NCBI GenBank assembly: GCA_014656495.1
Contig: BNCN01000009.1
Span: 124,001 to 188,000 of the forward strand
DNA: 64,000 nucleotides
DNA from: Comamonas sp. KCTC 72670
GTDB lineage: Bacteria > Myxococcota > Myxococcia > Myxococcales > Myxococcaceae
Direction: 5' to 3'
Part shown: one piece after another, positions 17,133 to 24,658 of the stretch
How the letters are laid out: each line of letters starts with the position of its first letter
How positions within the stretch are numbered: the first letter of the stretch is position 1
The notes under the pieces: generated by a model
Database searches by the model: none
Seen by the model: only the letters and a program-made list of their open reading frames with translations
What the model was told of the DNA's origin: nothing
Program-made: the position numbers and the translations under genes

Positions 17133-18632
17133 TTGCCCGTCGCCACCTTCATCCTGCCCGCATCGCTCGCGTTCCAGTTGCTGTCGGGGGCCGCACCCGC
17201 CGCGAAAACGGCGCCGAAGCCCGCTCCGGCGAAGCCCGCCGCCACCGCGAAGGCCCCAGCGCCTGCCTACTCGCAGGCCACCGCGGAGAAACTCATCGGG
17301 CCCGCCCTCACCGACGGCCGGGCTTATGCGCGGCTCGCCGAGCTGACGGATGGCATCGGGCCGCGCTTGTCAGGCTCGGAAAACGCCGAGGCCGCCGTGC
17401 AGTGGGCCCTGCGGACCTTCAAGGCGGACGGCGTGAAGGCCTGGCTGGAGCCCGTGAAGGTGCCGCACTGGGTGCGCGGCGAGATCTCCGGTGAGGTGCT
17501 CGCCTCCGAGCGTACGCGCGGACACCCGCTGGCGCTGCTGGCCCTGGGCGGCAGCCCGCCGACGGCGCCCGAGGGACTCACCGCCGAGGTGGTCGAGGTG
17601 ACGTCCCTGGAGCAGGTGGAGTCGCTGGGCGCGGCGGTGAAGGGGAAGCTCGTCTTCTTCAACCACACAATGTCGGTGCCGTCCGACTACGGCCGCTTCG
17701 CGGGCCTGCGCTCGCGGGGACCGGCCGTGGCCGCGAAGCACGGCGCGGTGGGGGCGCTGGTGCGCTCGCTGGCCACCGCGTCGCTGCGCACGCCGCACAC
17801 GGGCTCGACTCACTTCCCCAGTGAGGGCCCGAGCATCCCCGCCGCGTCCGTGGCCACCGAGGACGCGGACCTGCTCCACCGGCTGCTGGCGGGTGGCCCG
17901 GTGCGCGTGAAGCTGTCGCTGGGCAGCTCCGAGCTGCCGGACGCGGATTCGTCCAACGTCATCGCGGAGATTCGCGGGCGGGAGAAGCCGCAGGAAATCG
18001 TGCTCATCGGCGCGCACCTGGATTCGTGGGACGTGGGCACGGGCGCGCACGACGACGGCGCGGGCGTGGTGATGGTGATGGAGGCCGCGCGCCTCATCGC
18101 GAAGCTGCCGCAGGCGCCCCGGCGCACGGTGCGCGTGGTGCTCTTCATGAACGAGGAGAATGGCCTGCGCGGCGGGCGCGCCTACGCGGAGGCGCACGCG
18201 GCGGAGCTGCCCCGGCACGTGGGCGCGCTGGAGATGGACGCGGGCGGTGGCCGGCCCGTGAGCATCAGCATGCGCGCGGGCGAGGGCGGGCAGGACCTGC
18301 TGCGTCCGTGGATGCCGCCGCTGACGGCACTGGGCGTGACGCAGTTCGCCTCGCGCGAGGCGGGCGGGGCGGACATCAGCCCGCTGCTCCCCGCGCGCGT
18401 GCCCTTCTTCGGCGTGGAGGTGGACAGCAGCCGCTACTTCGACGTGCACCACACGGAGGCGGACACGCTGGACAAGGTGGACCCCCAGGACCTGGCTCGC
18501 AGCACCGCCGCCGTCGCGTGGATGACGTACGCGCTGGCGGAGATGCCCGGGACGCTCGCTCGCCCCGAGGCGCCCGCGCCGCGTGCCCCCCCCGCCGTGC
18601 CCGCGCAGCAGTCGAAGACGTCCGGAAACTGA
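17133..18632 (+). CDS. M28 family metallopeptidase, secreted
   Basis: About 499 residues if translation starts at the TTG at 17133, which has GGAGGA six bases upstream and gives a clean signal peptide (LPVATFILPASLAFQLLSGA); an ATG at 17094 would add 13 residues. An Ala/Pro/Lys-rich linker follows, then a PA-like insert and the M28 zinc aminopeptidase domain. Two-zinc ligands are visible: His295/Asp297 in GAHLDSWD, HDDG (307-308), the general base pair in NEENG (Glu341-Glu342), Asp in LEMDAGG and the final His in HHTEADTLD. It would trim peptides outside the cytoplasm, fitting a predatory lifestyle. Confidence 0.93.
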   Translation: MPVATFILPASLAFQLLSGAAPAAKTAPKPAPAKPAATAKAPAPAYSQATAEKLIGPALTDGRAYARLAELTDGIGPRLSGSENAEAAVQWALRTFKADGVKAWLEPVKVPHWVRGEISGEVLASERTRGHPLALLALGGSPPTAPEGLTAEVVEVTSLEQVESLGAAVKGKLVFFNHTMSVPSDYGRFAGLRSRGPAVAAKHGAVGALVRSLATASLRTPHTGSTHFPSEGPSIPAASVATEDADLLHRLLAGGPVRVKLSLGSSELPDADSSNVIAEIRGREKPQEIVLIGAHLDSWDVGTGAHDDGAGVVMVMEAARLIAKLPQAPRRTVRVVLFMNEENGLRGGRAYAEAHAAELPRHVGALEMDAGGGRPVSISMRAGEGGQDLLRPWMPPLTALGVTQFASREAGGADISPLLPARVPFFGVEVDSSRYFDVHHTEADTLDKVDPQDLARSTAAVAWMTYALAEMPGTLARPEAPAPRAPPAVPAQQSKTSGN

Positions 18633-18679
18633 GGGGATGCTGCCGGAGCGAGTAGTGCCTCCGGCTGGATGTTGTTCAT

Positions 18680-18759
18680 TTAATTCTGTCGATAAATGCT
18701 GATAGATGCTGGTTCCGCACCACTGAGTGCGCCGAATCAGCTAATATCGACAGAATTAA
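18680..18759. promoter_or_regulatory. Perfect 15-bp inverted repeat, probable AbiE-type operator
   Basis: TTAATTCTGTCGATA at 18680-18694 and its exact reverse complement TATCGACAGAATTAA at 18745-18759 are 65 bp apart centre to centre, in an AT-rich island within high-GC DNA. The right arm ends on the A of the antitoxin start codon and overlaps a TAATAT (18742-18747) that could be a -10 box. AbiEi antitoxins are known to repress their own operon through inverted repeats, so this is the likely operator. Confidence 0.75.
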
Positions 18760-19883
18760 TGGATTCTACCGCTGAGTTCCGAGAAGCGTTCTGGAAAGAA
18801 GGCCCCCCGTTGCCTCGGGGGGTGGAGCTTCTGAGGCAGGACGTCTTCCTCGTGCCTCGCAGGGGGCCAGGCGGGCAGGCGGTGTACGACCTCGCCGAGG
18901 TCTCCCTTCCTCAGGTGCGCATCCCGGTCTTGATGGCCTATCGCGCGCCGCTGTTCCCGGCGGATGTCCGCTCGACCCGGGAGCGTCTGCTCGCGACGAG
19001 CGAAGCGCTGCGGCTCCGGGACGGGACGGCTGAGCGGCTCCCCACCGTCCGCGTTCCGATGATCGTGACGGACTCCGCGTCGTCCAGTGTCATCGAGACT
19101 TGCGAGCGTGAAGACGTCGCGCTGGTCGATCAGCGAGGAACATTCTTCCTTCGCTCGGGGAGCACCTTCATCCGGGTCCAGGGACGTGAGCCGTCTCGGA
19201 GGCGGCCTCGCGAGCCCGTGTTCCACGGCAAGGGGTGCCGCATCGTCCGGACCCTGCTGCGGTTTCCTGGAGAGGCCCTGACGGTGCGCGCGTTGTCGGA
19301 GCGCACGCAGACCAGCTACGCCTATGCACATGGCGTCGTCCGTCACCTCGTGCTCGAGGGGTACGTCGAGCCTGTCGGCAAGCGGAGTGGGGTTCGGCTC
19401 AGGGCTCCTGTGGACCTGCTGAGGGCATGGATGGCGAGTGGCGAGAAAACCTTCGTGGCGCTGGACGGTTTCAACGCGCCGTCCACCACGCCGGAGTCGT
19501 TGGCCAAGGGCTTTCAACGACTGGAGTCCCAAGGTGTTCGTGCCATCTTCACGCTGGCGAGTGCCTTGCTGCCCGACGAGCGCCACGTGTCGGGACTGCC
19601 TCATGGCCTCTATCTCACGGGCTCTATCGACGCGGCGGTCGATGCCTTCGGACTGCGCCGCTTGATGCCGCATAACTTCTGGGTGCTGCGGGCCGAGGTC
19701 TCCGCGGAGACCGATGCCGGCGGAGTCTTCATTTCGCCCAGGGTGCTTCCTCATGGCCCGGGTGTGGCGTTGCCTCAGTTGGCCGTGGACTTCCACCAGA
19801 GTGGAGGGCGAGGCAAGGAGCAGGCGGAGGAATTGGTGCGGCGATTCGCGCAAGGGCTCCCCATTCCCGAGGAGGTGCCGTGA
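18759..19883 (+). CDS. AbiEi-like antitoxin/regulator of a type IV TA system
   Basis: A 374-residue protein from the ATG at 18759; an upstream ATG at 18696 lies within the operator region and is less likely. The N-terminal 150 residues contain an alpha/beta domain (VPMIVTDSASSSVIE, then VALVDQRGTFFLR). A winged helix-turn-helix occupies about 157-214 (CRIVRTLLRF, LTVRALSERTQTSYAYAHGV, HLVLEGYVEP). A C-terminal AbiEi-like domain follows. It overlaps the downstream nucleotidyltransferase by 4 bp, the usual antitoxin-toxin layout. It likely neutralises that toxin without direct contact and represses the operon. No Shine-Dalgarno precedes the start, so the transcript may be leaderless. Confidence 0.8.
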   Translation: MDSTAEFREAFWKEGPPLPRGVELLRQDVFLVPRRGPGGQAVYDLAEVSLPQVRIPVLMAYRAPLFPADVRSTRERLLATSEALRLRDGTAERLPTVRVPMIVTDSASSSVIETCEREDVALVDQRGTFFLRSGSTFIRVQGREPSRRRPREPVFHGKGCRIVRTLLRFPGEALTVRALSERTQTSYAYAHGVVRHLVLEGYVEPVGKRSGVRLRAPVDLLRAWMASGEKTFVALDGFNAPSTTPESLAKGFQRLESQGVRAIFTLASALLPDERHVSGLPHGLYLTGSIDAAVDAFGLRRLMPHNFWVLRAEVSAETDAGGVFISPRVLPHGPGVALPQLAVDFHQSGGRGKEQAEELVRRFAQGLPIPEEVP

Positions 19884-20650
19884 CAGAGCAGGAGCAGTTC
19901 GAAGAGATTCTGCGAGAGCTGGGCGAACTCCTGCTGCAACTGGGAGATCTCGCCTGGAACGTCGTGCTCATCGGTGGGCAGGTGCTCGCGTTGGAGTCGC
20001 TTCGCAAAGGTGGGTCGGGAGTCATTGCCGTCACGACCGACACGGGCGCCGTGATTGAGCGCGGCTACTCCCATGAGCCCGACCTGCTCTTCGACATGGA
20101 TGGCACGGAGTTCGGAGCGGAGCGCCTCCCTGAAGTCTTGAAGCTCAGGGGATACGAGCGAACGCGGGGATTTCGGTGGTCGAAGCCCCTTTCGGGAGGG
20201 GTGATGCACCTCGACCTGTTCGCACCTGCCGGCGTCGACGTGGAGCAACTGCCGACGGCCATGACGCCACTGCCGGATGCGTGGCTGGCGCTGCGTGGAA
20301 GTCAGCACGTGTCACTGCCGTTGGGAGACACCTCGCTACGAATCCGGCTGCCCGACGCCGTGGGGTTTCTCTCCATGAAGGTTCGAGCGAAGTTGGAGCA
20401 GCGGCCATCGGAGACCAAGGACTGCTTCGACATCTTTGCCTACATCAAGCTCGTAGGCCTGGCGGATGTCCGCACCGCACTGGAGCGTGCTGGTCCGGAG
20501 GGACAGGTGCTCCGTGACAAGCTTCAGCGCCTGTTCTGGAGTGCGGATGCCGCAGGTGTGCAGGACATCATTGCCTATGCGGAAGGGCTCGAAGAGGTCG
20601 ACCGGGCCTTGCTCGCTCAGGCGGCCGTCGACCTGTTCGCGGACCTTTAG
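19880..20650 (+). CDS. AbiEii-like nucleotidyltransferase toxin
   Basis: A 256-residue nucleotidyltransferase-fold protein, GTG start overlapping the antitoxin stop (GTGA). Core motifs are the helix-turn glycine pair IGGQVLALE (Gly32-Gly33), the acidic DxD in LLFDMDG (Asp72, Asp74) and a third acidic strand HLDLFAP. The C-terminal half has KVRAKLEQRPSETKDCFDI, which in AbiEii/MenA-type enzymes contacts the nucleotide and carries the K(R)..D pattern. Such toxins pyrophosphorylate or nucleotidylate tRNA and arrest growth during phage attack. Activity is inferred from family membership. Confidence 0.8.
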   Translation: MTEQEQFEEILRELGELLLQLGDLAWNVVLIGGQVLALESLRKGGSGVIAVTTDTGAVIERGYSHEPDLLFDMDGTEFGAERLPEVLKLRGYERTRGFRWSKPLSGGVMHLDLFAPAGVDVEQLPTAMTPLPDAWLALRGSQHVSLPLGDTSLRIRLPDAVGFLSMKVRAKLEQRPSETKDCFDIFAYIKLVGLADVRTALERAGPEGQVLRDKLQRLFWSADAAGVQDIIAYAEGLEEVDRALLAQAAVDLFADL

Positions 20651-20734
20651 GCTGGCCTGCGCCTCGCCTGGCGTGTCTCCGAGGGGCGCCGTGGTGCTTG
20701 GGCAGGGCCGGCGTTGCTGTTCAGATGCCCGGCC

Positions 20735-22162
20735 ATGTCGACCGACTCGAAGGCTACCGCGACCCAGGCCTTGCTCTCCCTCTGTCAGGACCGCAAGCGC
20801 TGGCGGACGGAGCTGACCCCGGAGCGGGTGAAGGAGCTGTTGTCCCAGGGCGCGGATGTCCACGTCCGAGGCGACTCCGGCTCCACGCTCCTGCACTTCG
20901 CCGTGCTCGCGCCCTACCAGCAAGAGCACCCGCTCCCCAGCCTCGACGTGGTGCGGACCCTGCTCGAGGCGGGGGCCGACCCGAACGCGCGCGACGACCA
21001 CGCCCAGACGCCGCTCCTGCGCGCCTTGCCCTACGACAAGGACAACGCCGGGCAGGAGCAACGCGCGCTCGAAATCATCCAAGTGCTCCGCTCGGCGGGA
21101 GCGAAGGTGCCGTCCGACGTCAAGGACGGCCGCGCCGCGGTGTTCCGCATGAGCAGCCCACGCCTCTATCAGGAGCTGCTCGACGCGGGCGCCCCCATCG
21201 ACGCCCGCGACGACATCGACGCCACCCCGCTTCATCGGGCCGCATCCTACGGACACGTGCCCATCGCGGAGCTGCTGCTCAGCCGGGGCGCCGAGGTGAA
21301 CGCGATCGACGGGCTCGGCCGCACCCCGCTCGGCGCGGTCCAGCGCGAGCGAGCAAACCCCTGGCTCAAGGACCCGAAGCGCATCGCGGAGTTCCAAGCC
21401 CTCATCGCCCTGCTGGAACGCGCGGGAGGCCAGCCTCGCGTCACCTTCACCCGGAGCGAGGACCCGTTCGCGCCTTTTCCCATCGACATGGCAGCACTGC
21501 GCGCCGCGGCGCCAGACGGCAAGCTCTCCTTCACCCATGACGTCGGCTCCGCCCAGGAGTTCGTCACTGGGCTCCACTGCTACGGCGAGCCCGAGAAGCC
21601 GCTGGCCTACCTCGCCGCGCTGCGGAGCGTGCTCGACGCGCCACCCAGGCACGTCCGACTCCAGGGACCGTTGACCCTGAAGCGTCCGTTCTTCCACCAC
21701 GGAGACCTGGAGGTGGACGGCCACCTCGACATCGAGCGGCCCTTCGCCGTGACGGGCAACCTCGTCGTTCACGGTGTGCTGCGGGACTGTGGCAACGACT
21801 CACGCGTCAACGTGCTGGGCGACGTGCGTTGCCACGGGCTGTACACGGATGGGGAAATCAACATCCGGGGTGACATCCACGCACGAGACGTGGTGCTCGG
21901 CTATTACAACGACCACATGCTGGCGGCCGGGGCCATCCATGCGCGCGTCGTCATCGAGGACGACCACGGCGTCGATGCCCCGGTCCACGCCCAGCATCAC
22001 TTCGACCGCGATACGTATGAGCAGGGCTATGGAGAAGGCGTGAACGAGCGCCTGCGCGAGCTGTTCGTCGATGACGTCTTCAGCGAAGACGCGGATGGGA
22101 CGCTCGACAAGGGGGAGGTCTTCTACCGGATCCGCGAAGGACTGCCCCTCTTCCGCGCGTAA
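20735..22162 (+). CDS. Ankyrin-repeat protein with C-terminal beta-helix domain
   Basis: A 475-residue protein from the ATG at 20735. Ankyrin units cover about residues 25-230 (LLSQGADVHVRGDSGSTLLHFA, LLEAGADPNARDDHAQTPLL, LLDAGAPIDARDDIDATPLHRA, LLSRGAEVNAIDGLGRTPL). The C-terminal 200 residues form short repeating strands (HHGDLEVDGHLDIERPFAV, GNLVVHGVLRDC, GDVRCHGLYTDGEI) ending in LGYYNDHMLAAG, the beta-helix layout of polymer-forming proteins and shared with the gene at 42592. No signal peptide or membrane segment is present. Function is unknown; ankyrin proteins mediate protein binding, sometimes as immunity or effector proteins. Confidence 0.8.
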   Translation: MSTDSKATATQALLSLCQDRKRWRTELTPERVKELLSQGADVHVRGDSGSTLLHFAVLAPYQQEHPLPSLDVVRTLLEAGADPNARDDHAQTPLLRALPYDKDNAGQEQRALEIIQVLRSAGAKVPSDVKDGRAAVFRMSSPRLYQELLDAGAPIDARDDIDATPLHRAASYGHVPIAELLLSRGAEVNAIDGLGRTPLGAVQRERANPWLKDPKRIAEFQALIALLERAGGQPRVTFTRSEDPFAPFPIDMAALRAAAPDGKLSFTHDVGSAQEFVTGLHCYGEPEKPLAYLAALRSVLDAPPRHVRLQGPLTLKRPFFHHGDLEVDGHLDIERPFAVTGNLVVHGVLRDCGNDSRVNVLGDVRCHGLYTDGEINIRGDIHARDVVLGYYNDHMLAAGAIHARVVIEDDHGVDAPVHAQHHFDRDTYEQGYGEGVNERLRELFVDDVFSEDADGTLDKGEVFYRIREGLPLFRA

Positions 22163-22320
22163 CGCCACGGCCTCGCGCGTGCGCTCAGGGGGCGCTTCTC
22201 ACGACAGCGGGCTGGCGTCAGGAGGGCGACGCTGGACGCCGCGGGGAGTGGCCACCGCCGCACTCCGTGACGTATGTCTTCCCCCACCTGCGCTGACCAC
22301 GGCAGGTGGGAGGGCTCTCC

Positions 22321-22647
22321 ATGATGAAGCAAGGCAAGCGGGTTCCGGGGCTGAAGTGGGTCATCGCCGCGTTCGTCCTCGCGGGGTGTCGTGGCGCCGG
22401 AGAAGAGGTGCCCTCGTCGACGGAGGCTCGGCTGTCGCTGAAGGAGGGGCAGGTGCTCGGCCCGGCCTGCTCCGGTGAGCAGAACGCTTGCCCGGAAGGA
22501 CTCCAGTGTGCCTCGTTCAACCTAGGCTCGGGCCCGGAGCTCCGCTGCGTCCAGTCGCCGCAAGTCTGCGACCTGTTCAAGTGCAGCAGCGGCCAGTGCG
22601 TGGTGATGGAGAGCTATCCGCTCCAGATTCGTTGCAGCGGCTCCTGA
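22321..22647 (+). CDS. Small Cys-rich lipoprotein
   Basis: A 108-residue protein; GGGAGGG lies 8 bases upstream of the ATG at 22321. The N-terminus has a positive stretch, then WVIAAFVLAGC, a lipobox, so it should be anchored in a membrane. The mature part has eight cysteines (ACSGEQNACPEG, LRCVQSPQVCDLFKCSSGQC, IRC), likely disulfide-bonded, resembling the EGF-like tails of myxobacterial surface lipoproteins. I do not recognise a named family. No operon partner: the next gene is on the other strand. Confidence 0.7.
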   Translation: MMKQGKRVPGLKWVIAAFVLAGCRGAGEEVPSSTEARLSLKEGQVLGPACSGEQNACPEGLQCASFNLGSGPELRCVQSPQVCDLFKCSSGQCVVMESYPLQIRCSGS

Positions 22648-22660
22648 GCAGCGCTCAACG

Positions 22661-24394
22661 CTACGGCTCACCGGTGCTGACGGCCCGGTGCTTGCGGCGC
22701 AGGTGCTGTTCGGGCAGCAGCAGCGTCACCAGCAGCGCCGCCACGGCGATGAACACGGCGACGTGGTACACGGCCGCGACGCCGCGCGTGAAGGCCGTCT
22801 TCAGCGCCCGGTCCGCGGCGTCCACCGCCGCCAGCGCCTGACGCTCCGCCGCGTCCACCTTCGCCTGGGCCTCCGGCGCCGTCTCGCGGCGCCGCTCCGC
22901 CTCGAACTCCGCGCGCAGCCGGGACTTCACCTCGTCCGGCTGGAACACCTGTCCCGAAGGGCCGCCTTCGCCGCTGACACCCGGGAGGGCCCGTCGCAGC
23001 TCGGCCTGCACGGAGGCGGGGAGCGCGCCGGTGGCCTGGGCCATCCCCGTGCGCAGCTCCGAGGTCAGCGTGGACGCGAACACCGTGCCCAGCAGCGCCA
23101 CGCCAATGGTCATCCCCAACTGCCGGAAGAAGGTGGCCGCCGCGGTGGCCACGCCAATCTGACTGGGCGGCACCGCGTTCTGGATGACCATCGTGTAGAT
23201 GGGAATCGACGGCCCCAGGCCCAGCCCCACCAGCACCATCTTCACCGTCACCTCGGCCTGGGTGGAGTCGGGCGTCAACGTGAAGCCCATGATGGCGAAG
23301 CCGGCGATCAACAGCGCCATCGAGCCCAACATCAGCGCCTTGTAGCGGCCCATTCGGGAGACGAGCTGTCCGCTCAGCACGTTCCCGGCCACCACGCCCA
23401 GCGTCAGCGGCACGATGGTCAGACCCGAGCGCGTCGCCGACAGGCCCATCACGTTCACCATGAACAGCGGCAGGAAGACGACGCCGGACAGGAACGCCGC
23501 GCCCACGATGAACACCGCCGCGTTGCCCGCGCTGAAGGCCCGCAGGCGGAACAGCTTCAAGTCGAGCAAGGGGTCATGCGCGCGCGACTCCACGCGCAGG
23601 AAGGCCGCCAGCCCCACGGCCGCCAACGCGAACAGGCCCAGGATGCGCCAGGAGCCCCAGGCCCAGTCACCCCCGTCGCCCTTGCCCAGGCTGAGCGCGA
23701 GCAGCAGGGGCACCACGGCCACGGACAGCGTGAGCGCGCCCGTCAGGTCCAGTCCGCCGCGCGCCTCGCGGTGGGGCTTCAGCTTCGGCATGCGTGACAG
23801 CACCAGCGCCAGCGCCACCGCCCCCACGGGCAGGTTGATGAAGAACACCCAGTGCCAGCCCAGGTGGTCGGTGATGAAGCCGCCGGCCAGGGGCCCCACG
23901 ACGCTGGACAGGCCGAACATGGCGCCGAAGAGGCCCTGGTACTTGCCGCGCTCCCGGGGCTCGAAGAGGTCCGCCACCACCGCCAGCGCGGCGGTGAACA
24001 GGGCCGCGCTGCCCAGGCCCTGCACGGCGCGAAAGAGGATGAGCGCCACCGTGGAGCGGGCCGCGCCGCACAGGAAGCTGCCCGTGAGGAACACCAGGAT
24101 GCCCGCCGCCAACACCGCGCGCCGGCCGAGCAGGTCCGACAGCTTCCCCCACACGGGCACCATCAGCGTCGACGCCACGAAGTACGACGTCGTGAGCCAC
24201 GGATAGAGCGAGGCGGGGATGTGCAGGTCCGCCTGGATGGCCGGCCCCGCGGTGGCGACAATCGTCTGGTCCAGCGCGGCCAGCAGCAGCCCCAGCACCG
24301 CGCCCAGCATCGTGAAGACCTTCTGCGAGCGCGTGAACGCGGGCAGGGCGGCGGGCGAGGCATCGGCGGAGGCGTGGGCGGCGGGCGGGGCCAT
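22661..24394 (-). CDS. DHA2-family MFS drug transporter
   Basis: A 577-residue, 14-helix transporter starting at the ATG at 24394 (MAPPAAHASAD); a longer frame upstream has no hydrophobic or family-like sequence. After a short Ala-rich tail come MLGAVLGLLLAALDQTIVATA (motif D1, DQTIV), WLTTSYFVAS, WGKLSDLLGRR (motif A), and LFRAVQGLGSAALF/VVGPLAGGF (motif C-like). The C-terminal third carries a large loop with charged residues and a last helix ending in RKHRAVS. It should export drugs or metabolites using the proton gradient. It is divergent from the lysyl-oxidase-like gene, with a 264-bp intergenic region. Confidence 0.93.
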   Translation of the reverse strand: MAPPAAHASADASPAALPAFTRSQKVFTMLGAVLGLLLAALDQTIVATAGPAIQADLHIPASLYPWLTTSYFVASTLMVPVWGKLSDLLGRRAVLAAGILVFLTGSFLCGAARSTVALILFRAVQGLGSAALFTAALAVVADLFEPRERGKYQGLFGAMFGLSSVVGPLAGGFITDHLGWHWVFFINLPVGAVALALVLSRMPKLKPHREARGGLDLTGALTLSVAVVPLLLALSLGKGDGGDWAWGSWRILGLFALAAVGLAAFLRVESRAHDPLLDLKLFRLRAFSAGNAAVFIVGAAFLSGVVFLPLFMVNVMGLSATRSGLTIVPLTLGVVAGNVLSGQLVSRMGRYKALMLGSMALLIAGFAIMGFTLTPDSTQAEVTVKMVLVGLGLGPSIPIYTMVIQNAVPPSQIGVATAAATFFRQLGMTIGVALLGTVFASTLTSELRTGMAQATGALPASVQAELRRALPGVSGEGGPSGQVFQPDEVKSRLRAEFEAERRRETAPEAQAKVDAAERQALAAVDAADRALKTAFTRGVAAVYHVAVFIAVAALLVTLLLPEQHLRRKHRAVSTGEP

Positions 24395-24658
24395 GTGTCG
24401 CGGTGGGGCCACCCGGGACACGGGCGCCAGGGAAAAGGTGGGGATGCTCCTACCAGACGACCACCCGCGGCGGCGGGTGGAGTCCTCCAGGATTCCCGTG
24501 GAACCGCAAGATTGCGTCCATCCCCGGTGCAGGGCGGGAAGTGGGTCTTCCTCCAGCAAGGTCTTCACGTCCGGTGAAGGAGACAGTCTACGCTGGGGTG
24601 CGTCCAATCCCAGACGTCGCGAGAGGCCGGACGCGACGCGTTCCCCGGACAACACCCC

